NCBI RefSeq assembly: GCF_000212695.1
Contig: NC_015514.1
Coordinates: 744,001 to 808,000, forward strand
DNA: 64,000 nt
Direction of reading: 5' to 3'
DNA from: Cellulomonas fimi ATCC 484
GTDB lineage: Bacteria > Actinomycetota > Actinomycetes > Actinomycetales > Cellulomonadaceae
The translations under genes and the position numbers were made by a program. The notes under the pieces were generated by a model. The model was not told the DNA's origin, made no database searches, and saw only the letters and a program-made list of their open reading frames with translations. Of this stretch, positions 8,756 to 15,571 are shown one piece after another. Each line of letters opens with the position of its first letter. Position 1 is the stretch's first letter.

Positions 8756-8783
8756 CTCATACGGTGCGGCGGTCCGCCGATCG
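8756..8783 (+). promoter_or_regulatory. FliA/WhiG-type promoter of the flbD-motA-motB-fliL operon
   Basis: CTCA (8756-8759), a 16-base spacer, then GCCGATCG (8776-8783). The -10 part matches the flagellar sigma consensus GCCGATAA; CTCA replaces the enterobacterial TAAA, as reported for some actinobacterial flagellar sigma factors. The same bipartite signal with the same spacer occurs before fliM, cheA and the chemoreceptor gene. The flbD start is about 80 bases downstream. Confidence 0.8.
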
Positions 8784-8862
8784 GAGGAGCACCAGGGTCC
8801 ACGGACGGACCCGGGCGGCGGACAGCCGCTGCAGGACCAGGTGACCAGGGACGGGTATCGCC

Positions 8863-9171
8863 GTGATCGTCGTGACGCGCCTCAACGGAGGACAGATCGG
8901 GGTGAACCCCGACCTGATCCAACGCATCGACTCAGCACCGGACACGATCCTCACGCTCATCGACGGGACGAAGTACATCGTCACCGAGTCGCTCGCGGAG
9001 GTCATCGAGCTCGTCAACGAGCACCGCGCGACCATCCTCGCCCGCGCCCGTGAGATCCAGGCCGAGCACCACCCGCACATCGGCCTCGTGCCGGACCTCG
9101 GCGACGAGGACGACGACCCCGCGCAGCCCTCCATCGCCCCGGCGGTGCCCCTGCGCCCCAGGAGCGTGTGA
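8863..9171 (+). CDS. flbD: FlbD family flagellar protein
   Basis: Small flagellar protein of the FlbD family (PF06289), found beside motA/motB in many Gram-positive bacteria; its biochemical role is not established. This is not the Caulobacter NtrC-type FlbD. The start VIVVTRLNGGQIGVNPDLIQ and the following TILTLIDGTKYIV match the conserved core. The product is 102 residues, longer than the usual 60-75, because of an acidic, proline-rich tail after about residue 65. GTG 8863 is chosen to align with the family N terminus; no good ribosome site precedes it. Its stop overlaps motA, consistent with co-translation. Confidence 0.85.
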   Translation: MIVVTRLNGGQIGVNPDLIQRIDSAPDTILTLIDGTKYIVTESLAEVIELVNEHRATILARAREIQAEHHPHIGLVPDLGDEDDDPAQPSIAPAVPLRPRSV

Positions 9172-9956
9172 TGGATCCCGCGGGCGTCATCGGGCTCGTC
9201 GTCGCCCTCGTGGCGATCTTCGGCGCCATGATCCTCGAGGGCGCGCAGCCCATGTCGATCATGCTGCCGGCGCCCCTGCTGCTCGTCTGGGTGGGCACCC
9301 TCGGCGTCGGGCTCGCGGGCCACACGCTGCGCGACGCCAAGGAGTCGTTCGCCGCCGTGCCGCGCGCACTGCGCAGCGGCATCCCCGACCCGACGCAGAC
9401 CGTCGACACGCTCGTGAGCCTCGCCGACCGCGCCCGCCGCGAGGGCCTGCTCGCGCTCGAGGACGCCGCCCGCAGCATCGACGACCAGTTCCTGCGCGCG
9501 GGCCTGCAGGCCGCGATCGACGGCACCGACCCGGACGACCTGCGCACGATCCTCGAGGACCGCATCGCGACCAAGCGGGCGCGCGAGCGGGCGCACGCCA
9601 AGTACTTCCAGGACATGGGCGGCTACGCGCCGACCATCGGCATCATCGGCACGGTCATCTCGCTCGTGCACGTGCTGGAGAACCTGTCCGACCCCGCGTC
9701 GCTCGGCCACTCCATCGCCGCGGCGTTCGTCGCGACCCTCTGGGGCATCCTGTCCGCGAACGTCGTCTGGCTGCCGCTCGGCACCCGCATCAAGCGCATC
9801 TCCGACCTCGAGTGCACGCAGATGGAGATGACGCTCGAAGGGCTGCTCGCGGTGCAGGCGGGCGCGAACCCGCGGCTCGTCGGCGAGCGCCTGCGCAGCC
9901 TGCTGCCCGACGACGCCGACTCCGGCAAGGGCAAGTCCAAGAAGGCGGCGGCGTGA
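9171..9956 (+). CDS. motA: Flagellar motor stator protein MotA
   Basis: Membrane subunit of the proton-driven stator that turns the rotor. ATG 9171 (alternative GTG 9168) shares a base with the flbD stop and follows AGGAG at 9160-9164. The 261-residue product has two N-terminal hydrophobic helices, a long cytoplasmic loop rich in Arg and Glu (the FliG-contact region, near residues 65-150), then two more helices including YAPTIGIIGTVISLVHVLENL, the MotA signature. GTG of motB overlaps its stop, so the two stator subunits are coupled. Confidence 0.96.
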   Translation: MDPAGVIGLVVALVAIFGAMILEGAQPMSIMLPAPLLLVWVGTLGVGLAGHTLRDAKESFAAVPRALRSGIPDPTQTVDTLVSLADRARREGLLALEDAARSIDDQFLRAGLQAAIDGTDPDDLRTILEDRIATKRARERAHAKYFQDMGGYAPTIGIIGTVISLVHVLENLSDPASLGHSIAAAFVATLWGILSANVVWLPLGTRIKRISDLECTQMEMTLEGLLAVQAGANPRLVGERLRSLLPDDADSGKGKSKKAAA

Positions 9957-10858
9957 GCAGCCACGGCGGGCGGCGGCGCAGCCGCGGCGGCCACGAGGAG
10001 GAGCACGTCAACCACGAGCGCTGGCTCGTGAGCTACTCCGACATGATCACCGTCCTGATGGCGCTCTTCATCGTGCTGTTCGCGATCAGCCAGGTGGACC
10101 AGGAGAAGTACATCGCGCTGCGCGACTCCCTCGCGGCCGGCTTCATGGACACCACGACGTCCCCCTCGGTGCTCGACGGCACCGACGGCACGCTCGACGG
10201 CAAGAGCACCCAGAGCGAGAACACGCCCGCGGACGGCACGGCCGGCATGGTGAGCGCCGACGACGGGCTCGGCCAGCAGGCCGCCGTCCCGCCCGTGCCC
10301 GCGACCCCGACGACCGACGCGTCCGTCGACCCCGCGACCCTCGCCGCCGCGCAGGCCGAGGCCGCGCACCTCACCGAGCTGCGCGACCGCATCGCGCAGG
10401 CGCTCGCCGCGAACGGCCTCGACCAGGCCGTGCGGATGCGGATCGACGAGCGTGGGCTCGTGCTCGGCCTCGTCGCCGACGACGTGTTCTTCGCGCCCGC
10501 GCGCGCCGAGCTCACCGACACCGCGCGCCGCGTCCTCGACGTCGCGTCGCCGCTCATCGTCGGCATCGGCGAGAACGTGTCCGTCGAGGGCCACGCCAAC
10601 GTCATCCCCGTCTCCGGGCGCTACCCGACCAACTGGGAGCTGTCCGCGGACCGGGCCACGCAGGTGCTGCGGCACCTCGTCGAGGTCGACGGCATGCCCG
10701 GCCCGCGGATCATGGCCGTCGGCTTCGGCGACACCCGCCCGCTCGTCGCGGGCGACAGCCCGGAGGCGCTCGCGGCCAACCGCCGCGTCGACCTCGTCAT
10801 CCTCAGCGCCGCACCCGAGCAGGTGCGGGCGCTGCTCCCGTCGCTCACCGGAGGCTGA
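9953..10858 (+). CDS. motB: Flagellar motor stator protein MotB
   Basis: Second stator subunit; it conducts protons with MotA and anchors to peptidoglycan. The 301-residue product has a basic N terminus, one membrane helix (near residues 25-50) with the proton-carrying Asp at D30 in SYSDMITVLMALF, a variable Thr/Pro-rich plug/linker region, and a C-terminal OmpA-like peptidoglycan-binding domain (VSVEGHANVIPV, then NWELSADRATQVLRHL and ANRRVDLVIL). GTG 9953 overlaps the motA stop. The conserved Asp and the absence of a PomB-like pattern point to proton coupling (inference). Confidence 0.96.
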   Translation: MSSHGGRRRSRGGHEEEHVNHERWLVSYSDMITVLMALFIVLFAISQVDQEKYIALRDSLAAGFMDTTTSPSVLDGTDGTLDGKSTQSENTPADGTAGMVSADDGLGQQAAVPPVPATPTTDASVDPATLAAAQAEAAHLTELRDRIAQALAANGLDQAVRMRIDERGLVLGLVADDVFFAPARAELTDTARRVLDVASPLIVGIGENVSVEGHANVIPVSGRYPTNWELSADRATQVLRHLVEVDGMPGPRIMAVGFGDTRPLVAGDSPEALAANRRVDLVILSAAPEQVRALLPSLTGG

Positions 10859-10859
10859 C

Positions 10860-11372
10860 ATGCCCATCGAGCAGAGGGTCATCTCGGGCCCCAAGATCGG
10901 CGCGAAGATCGGCGGCGGCTCGTCCGCGGCGCCCACGCCGCCGCCCGCCGAGGAGAAGAAGAAGCGCGGCCTGTCCAAGAAGCTGCTGATCGTCGTCGTC
11001 GCGGTGGTCGTGCTGCTCGGGGCTGCCGCAGCTGCGTACTTCCTGGTGTTCGCGAAGGGCGGCGCCGAGCCGGTCGAGCCGCCGCCCGAGCCGGGCGAGG
11101 TCGTCACCGTCGACCCCATCTCGCTCAACCTGGCCGACGGCCACTACCTGCGGCTCGGCCTCGCGCTGCAGGTCACCGCCGACGCGCACGAGTCGCCCGA
11201 CCCGTCCAAGGCGCTCGACGCGGCCATCGCCCTGTTCTCCGGCCGGAGCATCGCCGAGGTGTCCGACCCGGCGGTCCGCGAGCAGCTCACGAGCGAGCTG
11301 GCGCACCACCTCGAGGAGCTGTACGAGGGCGAGGTGATGGACGTCTACCTGACGAACTACGTCACGCAGTAG
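10860..11372 (+). CDS. fliL: Flagellar basal body-associated protein FliL
   Basis: FliL forms a ring around MotB and supports stator function. ATG 10860 lies one base after the motB stop. The 170-residue product has a basic cytoplasmic segment (EEKKKRGLSKK), one membrane helix near residues 41-63, and an extracytoplasmic domain with VVTVDPISLNLADGHYLRLGLALQV, split here into VTVDPISLNLADG and HYLRLGLALQ, typical of FliL. It ends the flbD-motAB unit; fliM downstream has its own promoter. Confidence 0.92.
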   Translation: MPIEQRVISGPKIGAKIGGGSSAAPTPPPAEEKKKRGLSKKLLIVVVAVVVLLGAAAAAYFLVFAKGGAEPVEPPPEPGEVVTVDPISLNLADGHYLRLGLALQVTADAHESPDPSKALDAAIALFSGRSIAEVSDPAVREQLTSELAHHLEELYEGEVMDVYLTNYVTQ

Positions 11373-11472
11373 GCCGGCCGCAGCCGGCGACCCAGGGCAC
11401 CACGGAGGGTGCCCGCACCGCCCCGCAGTGCCGTCGCAGGACGCGACGGCGGGGATGAAGTCAGGGGTTTCG

Positions 11473-11500
11473 CTCACGACCCCTGCGCGCCCGCCGATAG
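11473..11500 (+). promoter_or_regulatory. FliA/WhiG-type promoter of the fliM export operon
   Basis: CTCA (11473-11476), 16-base spacer, GCCGATAG (11493-11500), the best -10 match of the set to GCCGATAA. Transcription should begin near 11506-11509, almost on the GTG at 11509, so the fliM mRNA may be nearly leaderless. A short inverted repeat, CAGGGGT and ACCCCTG, overlaps the -35 region (11462-11485). Confidence 0.8.
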
Positions 11501-11508
11501 GGGTGGTC

Positions 11509-12438
11509 GTGACACCCACCGCGCCGCAGCCCGTCCGCCGGCTGCGCACCGCCGAGCCGGAGCCGTACGACTTCCGCCGGCCGCTCACCCTCGCGCGCGA
11601 GCACTCCCGCCACCTCGAGATGGCCTTCCAGCGTGTCGCCCGGCAGTTCGCGACGCAGCTCACCGCTCGCCTGCGCGTCGTCAGCCAGGTCACCTTCGAG
11701 GACCTCGAGCTGCGCACCTACGACGAGTACACCGGCGGCCTGCCCACGCCCACCGCGATGGTGATGTGCGCGATGGAGCCGAGCCGCCAGACCGCGGTCC
11801 TGCAGATCCCCGTCGGCGCGACCCTCGTGTGGATCGACTACCTCTTCGGCGGCGACGGCCGCGGCGACGAGCGGGAGGGCCGCGAGCTCACCGACCTGGA
11901 GTGGACGCTCGTGCGTGACCTGCTCCAGCACGCGATCGGCGACCTCGAGTACTCCTTCGCGGGCGTCACGCCCATGAGCGCGACCGTGCGGTCCGTGCAG
12001 TACAACCCGCAGTTCGCGCAGGTCGTCGCCGCGCAGGAGACCGTGCTCGTCGCGGTGTTCCTGCTCCGCGTCGGCGAGCGCGAGGACCGCATGACGTTCA
12101 TGCTGCCGTCCGACCTGCTGCTCGGTGCGCTGCGCTCGTCCGAGGGCGCCGACGCCCGCTCCGAGGAGGAGCGGCAGGTGGCCCGGATCGCGCACGCCGA
12201 GCTCGAGCGCGCCGTGCAGGACGTGCCCGTGCACGTCGCCGTGCAGTTCCGGCCCGTGACCGTGCACCCGCGCGACGTCGTCAACCTCACGGTCGGCGAC
12301 GTCCTCCCGCTGTCCCACCCGTCGAGCGAGCCGCTGGACGTGGTCGTCGACGGCATCGTGCTCGCCCGTGCCGCCGCCGGCAGCCACGGGTCCCGACTGG
12401 CCTGCCAGGTCGTCACCGTCGAGGAGAACCCCGCATGA
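11509..12438 (+). CDS. fliM: Flagellar motor switch protein FliM
   Basis: C-ring protein that changes rotation direction when phospho-CheY binds. Start GTG 11509 is preferred because the FliA-type promoter ends at 11500; upstream in-frame starts (11428, 11455, 11503) would precede or abut the likely transcription start. The 309-residue product has the FliM core from EPYDFRRPLTLAREHSRHLE onward, the GGDG turn near residue 122, and a C-terminal SpoA domain (ISL-type VGDVLPL segment). The canonical N-terminal LSQxEIDALL CheY-binding motif is absent from every possible start. ATG of fliN overlaps its stop. Confidence 0.93.
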   Translation: MTPTAPQPVRRLRTAEPEPYDFRRPLTLAREHSRHLEMAFQRVARQFATQLTARLRVVSQVTFEDLELRTYDEYTGGLPTPTAMVMCAMEPSRQTAVLQIPVGATLVWIDYLFGGDGRGDEREGRELTDLEWTLVRDLLQHAIGDLEYSFAGVTPMSATVRSVQYNPQFAQVVAAQETVLVAVFLLRVGEREDRMTFMLPSDLLLGALRSSEGADARSEEERQVARIAHAELERAVQDVPVHVAVQFRPVTVHPRDVVNLTVGDVLPLSHPSSEPLDVVVDGIVLARAAAGSHGSRLACQVVTVEENPA

Positions 12439-13151
12439 CCCAGACCCCGGCCACCGGCGCGCCCGTCGCGCAGGCCGCCGCCGACGCCGCGGCCGCCCTC
12501 GTGCCCTCGGCCCTGCCGCTCGCCGCGGTCGCCGCGTCGCACCGTGACGTGCCCGCGGGTGCGACCGCGCTCGTCGCGTCCTTCGTCGGCTCGCCCAGCG
12601 CGGAGCTCGTGCTCGTCGCGGGTGCGGCCGTGACCGACGCCGTCGCGGCGTCCGCGGTGCCGCTCGACCTCGCCGACGCGCTGCGTCCCGCCCTGGAGGC
12701 CGCGGCCCGCACGCTCGGGGCCGGCGTCCTGGAGACGGTCCGCGCCGAGGCGGTCGCCGAGGTGCTGGCGGACGACGTCGACGTGCTCGCGCTGCGGGCC
12801 GACGGCGCGGAGGAGCCCGCCGCGTGGTTCGCGCTGCGGCTGCGCAGCCCCAAGGTCGCGACCCCGACCACGTCGCAGGTCCCGACGCCGCGCGCGAACC
12901 TGCGGATGCTCTACGACGTCGAGATGACGCTCACCGCGGAGATCGGCCGCACGCGGCTGCCGGTGCGGCAGGTCCTCGACCTCGCCCCCGGTGCGGTGCT
13001 CGAGCTCGACCGCACCGCCGGCAGCCCCGCCGACGTGCTCGTCAACGGCCGGCTCGTCGCGCGCGGCGAGGTCGTCGTCGTCGACGAGGTGTACGGCATC
13101 CGCGTCACGGAGATCGTGGCCGGCAACGACGCGGGCGGCTCGGTCGGCTGA
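12435..13151 (+). CDS. fliN: Flagellar motor switch protein FliN/FliY-like
   Basis: C-ring base protein. The 238-residue product has a long Ala-rich N-terminal region (residues 1 to about 145) followed by a C-terminal SpoA domain: MLYDVEMTLTAEIGRTRLPV, then LDLAPGAVLELDR, AGSPADVLVNGRLVARGEVVVVDE split by short loops, and FGIR-like YGIRVTEI. Plain FliN proteins are about 80-140 residues; the extra N-terminal region recalls the two-part FliY of Firmicutes, though no clear CheC ExxN motif is seen. ATG 12435 overlaps the fliM stop. Confidence 0.9.
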   Translation: MTQTPATGAPVAQAAADAAAALVPSALPLAAVAASHRDVPAGATALVASFVGSPSAELVLVAGAAVTDAVAASAVPLDLADALRPALEAAARTLGAGVLETVRAEAVAEVLADDVDVLALRADGAEEPAAWFALRLRSPKVATPTTSQVPTPRANLRMLYDVEMTLTAEIGRTRLPVRQVLDLAPGAVLELDRTAGSPADVLVNGRLVARGEVVVVDEVYGIRVTEIVAGNDAGGSVG

Positions 13152-13642
13152 TGGACTCCGTCATGCTGCTCCTGCGCGTCGTGCTCTCGCTCGCGTGCGT
13201 CGTCGGCCTCGTGTGGTGGGTCGGACGCCGCTGGGGCGCGGGTCGCGCGGCGGGCGGCGGACGGTCCCGCGAGCCGCAGCTGCAGGTCGTCGGGCGCCAG
13301 TCCGTCGGCAGGCACGCCGGGGTCGCGGTCGTGGCCGTCGGGTCGCGCCGCCTCCTGGTCGGCTACGGCGAGCAGCAGGTCACGTTCCTCACCGAGCTGG
13401 CGCCCGTCGTGGAGGTGCAGCAGCCCGCGCCGGCGGCCCCGGCCAAGCCCGCGCCCGTCGTGCGTCCCGTGGTCGAGACGCCTCGACCGCGCCCTGCGGC
13501 CGACGACGCCGGCGCGCTGCCGGTGCAGACCCTGCCCCCGCTGGGTGCCGTCAAGCACGGACCCCTGCACGGCTCGGTGCTCGACCCGGGCACGTGGAAG
13601 CAGGCGGTCCGCTCGCTGCAGGACCGCACGGTCCGGCGATGA
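13151..13642 (+). CDS. fliO: Flagellar biosynthesis protein FliO
   Basis: Small membrane chaperone that helps assemble the FliP core of the export gate. ATG 13151 shares its A with the fliN stop. The 163-residue product has one N-terminal membrane helix (LLLRVVLSLACVVGLVWWVG), a basic stretch, the FliO-type beta segment with LQVVGRQSVGRHAGVAVVAVG and the LLVGYGEQQVTFL motif, then a Pro/Ala-rich tail. Motif segments here overlap the family pattern, and the position between fliN and fliP supports the call. Confidence 0.87.
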   Translation: MDSVMLLLRVVLSLACVVGLVWWVGRRWGAGRAAGGGRSREPQLQVVGRQSVGRHAGVAVVAVGSRRLLVGYGEQQVTFLTELAPVVEVQQPAPAAPAKPAPVVRPVVETPRPRPAADDAGALPVQTLPPLGAVKHGPLHGSVLDPGTWKQAVRSLQDRTVRR

Positions 13643-14361
13643 TCCACGCCCCGACCCCGCCGACGGCGCCGCTCGCCCCGGCCCTCGGCGACACCGTCAC
13701 GGTCGCCGTCAACGGCGTCAACGGCACGCCGAGCAGCTCGATCGTCGTGCTCCTCGCGATCACGCTGCTGTCCGTCGCACCCGCGCTCATCCTGATGACG
13801 ACGAGCTTCACGAAGATCTTCGTCGTCCTGTCGTTCACCCGGAACGCGCTCGGCCTGCAGGGCGTGCCGCCCAACCAGGTGCTCGCGGGCCTCGCGCTGT
13901 TCCTCAGCCTGTTCGTCATGGCCCCGGTCGTCAGCGACATCAACAGCGTCGGCGTGCAGCCCTACCTCGACGGCTCCCTGACGTTCTCGCAGGCCGTCGA
14001 CGTGGGCTCAGGCCCGCTGCGCGAGTTCATGCTCGGTCAGACGCGCGAGCAGGACCTGGCGCTGCTGACCCGCGCCGCCGACCAGGAGAACCCGGCGTCC
14101 CCCGAGGACGTGCCGTTCGCGACGCTCGTGCCCGCGTTCCTGCTGTCCGAGCTGCGGTCCGCGTTCATCATGGGCTTCGTCATCTTCGTGCCGTTCCTCG
14201 TCATCGACCTCGTCGTCTCGGCGTCCCTGATGTCGATGGGCATGATGATGCTGCCGCCGGTGATGATCTCCCTGCCGTTCAAGATCCTGCTGTTCGTCCT
14301 CGTCGACGGCTGGGGGCTCGTCGTCACGTCGCTCGTCGGCTCCTACACGGGCAGCGGGTAG
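13639..14361 (+). CDS. fliP: Flagellar export gate protein FliP
   Basis: Core channel subunit of the flagellar type III export gate. ATG 13639 overlaps the fliO stop (ATGA). The 240-residue product carries the conserved LTLLSVAP-like, MTTSFTKIFVVLSFTRNALG and VPPNQVLAGLALFLSLFVM segments, and the C-terminal AFIMGFVIFVPFLVIDLVV and SMGMMMLPPVMISLPFKILLF helices, all hallmarks of FliP. Four membrane helices are expected. It is followed five bases later by fliQ. Confidence 0.97.
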   Translation: MIHAPTPPTAPLAPALGDTVTVAVNGVNGTPSSSIVVLLAITLLSVAPALILMTTSFTKIFVVLSFTRNALGLQGVPPNQVLAGLALFLSLFVMAPVVSDINSVGVQPYLDGSLTFSQAVDVGSGPLREFMLGQTREQDLALLTRAADQENPASPEDVPFATLVPAFLLSELRSAFIMGFVIFVPFLVIDLVVSASLMSMGMMMLPPVMISLPFKILLFVLVDGWGLVVTSLVGSYTGSG

Positions 14362-14366
14362 CGGCC

Positions 14367-14639
14367 GTGGACACGACCGCCGTCCTCGACGTGGGCGTCG
14401 ACGCCCTGATCCTCGCCGCGAAGCTCTCCGCGCCCGTGCTGGTCACGGCTCTCGTCGTCGGCTTCGTCGTCTCCCTGCTGCAGTCCGTCACGCAGATCCA
14501 GGAGGTCACGCTCAGCTTCGTGCCGAAGGCCGTCGCCGCGGCCGTGGCGCTCGTCGTGTGCGGGCACTGGATGATCTCCGAGCTCGTGACGTTCACGCAC
14601 GAGCTGTTCGAGCGCATCCCGACCCTCGTCGGGGGCTGA
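14367..14639 (+). CDS. fliQ: Flagellar export gate protein FliQ
   Basis: Small export-gate subunit that packs around FliP. GTG 14367 gives 90 residues, the normal family length. Two membrane hairpin helices are visible (APVLVTALVVGFVVSLLQ and AVAAAVALVVCGHWMIS) around the conserved TQIQEVTLSFVPK loop, the FliQ signature. It starts five bases after fliP and stops five bases before fliR. Confidence 0.96.
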   Translation: MDTTAVLDVGVDALILAAKLSAPVLVTALVVGFVVSLLQSVTQIQEVTLSFVPKAVAAAVALVVCGHWMISELVTFTHELFERIPTLVGG

Positions 14640-14644
14640 GGCGC

Positions 14645-15412
14645 GTGGACCCGATCAGCATCACGCTGCCCGTGCAGGCCGTCGAGACGACGATGCTCGC
14701 GAGCGTCCGCATGGCCGCGTTCCTCGTGATCGCGCCGCCGTTCTCGCAGCGCGCCGTCCCGCCGTTCGTCAAGGTCGCGCTCGCGCTCGGCCTCGCGCTC
14801 GCGGTCGCGCCCCGGCTCGAGCCCGTGCCGTCCGACACGACGCCCGCGTTCGTCGGCGCGCTCGTCGCGCAGGCGGTCATCGGCGCGGGGCTCGGGTTCC
14901 TCGTCTCGCTCGTGTTCTCCGCGGTGCAGTCCGCGGGCTCGCTCATCGACCTGTTCGGCGGCTTCCAGCTCGCGACGGCCTACGACCCGCTGAGCCAGAC
15001 GAGCGGCGCGCAGTTCGGGCGGCTCTACCAGATGACGGCGCTCGTGCTCCTGTTCGCCTCCGACGCGTACCAGGTCGTCGTCGCCGGGCTCGTGCGGACG
15101 TTCGACGCGCTCCCGCTCGGCGCGCTGCTCGACCCCGCCGCGCTCGCCTCGACCCTCACCGAGGGCCTCACGCAGATGTTCCTCGCGGCGCTGCAGATCG
15201 CCGGTCCGCTGCTGGTCGTGCTGTTCCTCGCCGACGTCGGCCTGGGTCTGCTGACCCGCGTCTCGCCCGCGCTCAACGCGTTCGCGATGGGCTTCCCGCT
15301 GAAGATCCTGCTCACGCTCTCGTTCGGCTCGCTCGCCTTCCTCGCGTTGCCGGGCGTCGTCGAGTCCCTCGCCGGGCGCTCGGTGCGGGAGATGCTCGGG
15401 GTGCTCCCGTGA
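14645..15412 (+). CDS. fliR: Flagellar export gate protein FliR
   Basis: Export-gate subunit completing the FliP5-FliQ4-FliR1 channel. The 255-residue product from GTG 14645 has six or so hydrophobic helices; APPFSQRAVPPFVKVALALGLA and the AYDPLSQTSG segment are typical of FliR, as is ALNAFAMGFPLKILLTL near the C terminus (each quoted in short parts). Its TGA (15410-15412) overlaps a GTG at 15409 that opens the first of three tandem mini-ORFs leading to flhB. Confidence 0.95.
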   Translation: MDPISITLPVQAVETTMLASVRMAAFLVIAPPFSQRAVPPFVKVALALGLALAVAPRLEPVPSDTTPAFVGALVAQAVIGAGLGFLVSLVFSAVQSAGSLIDLFGGFQLATAYDPLSQTSGAQFGRLYQMTALVLLFASDAYQVVVAGLVRTFDALPLGALLDPAALASTLTEGLTQMFLAALQIAGPLLVVLFLADVGLGLLTRVSPALNAFAMGFPLKILLTLSFGSLAFLALPGVVESLAGRSVREMLGVLP

Positions 15413-15567
15413 GCGCGCCGGAGGGCGCGCGCGCCCGGATGTTCGCGAGCAGGAGGGCACAGTGAGCGCGCCGGAGGGCGCACGCGCCCGGAGGCTCGCG
15501 AGCAGGAGGGCACAGTGAGCGCGCCGGAGGGCGCGCGCGCCCGGAGGTTCGCGAGCAGGAGGGCACA
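15409..15567 (+). repeat. Three tandem 53-bp repeats between fliR and flhB
   Basis: Three head-to-tail copies begin at 15409, 15462 and 15515, period exactly 53 bases, differing by a few substitutions. A fourth copy's first bases form the flhB start at 15568. Each unit opens GTGAGCGCGCCGGAG, contains a GC palindrome (GGGCGCGCGCGCCC in copies 1 and 3, one base changed in copy 2) and ends with the ribosome site AGGAGGG a few bases before the next GTG. The unit therefore carries a start codon at one end and a ribosome site at the other. Confidence 0.95.
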
Positions 15568-15571
15568 GTGA
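15409..15571 (+). other. Chain of three overlapping 18-codon mini-ORFs (15409-15465, 15462-15518, 15515-15571)
   Basis: Because the repeat period is one base short of 18 codons, each copy encodes an 18-residue peptide whose TGA overlaps the GTG of the next copy. The peptides are VSAPEGARARMFASRRAQ, VSAPEGARARRLASRRAQ and VSAPEGARARRFASRRAQ. The chain begins inside the fliR stop codon and ends on the flhB start, so ribosomes could pass from fliR to flhB by repeated stop/restart. Whether the peptides matter or only the coupling does is unknown. Confidence 0.5.

Noticed and set aside
11428-11508. Longer FliM beginning at GTG 11428 or ATG 11455
   Set aside because: These starts lie upstream of the FliA-type promoter's likely start point, and the extra residues contain no CheY-binding motif.
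15409-15567. CRISPR array
   Set aside because: Only three contiguous 53-bp units with no unique spacers, and the units carry start codons and ribosome sites.
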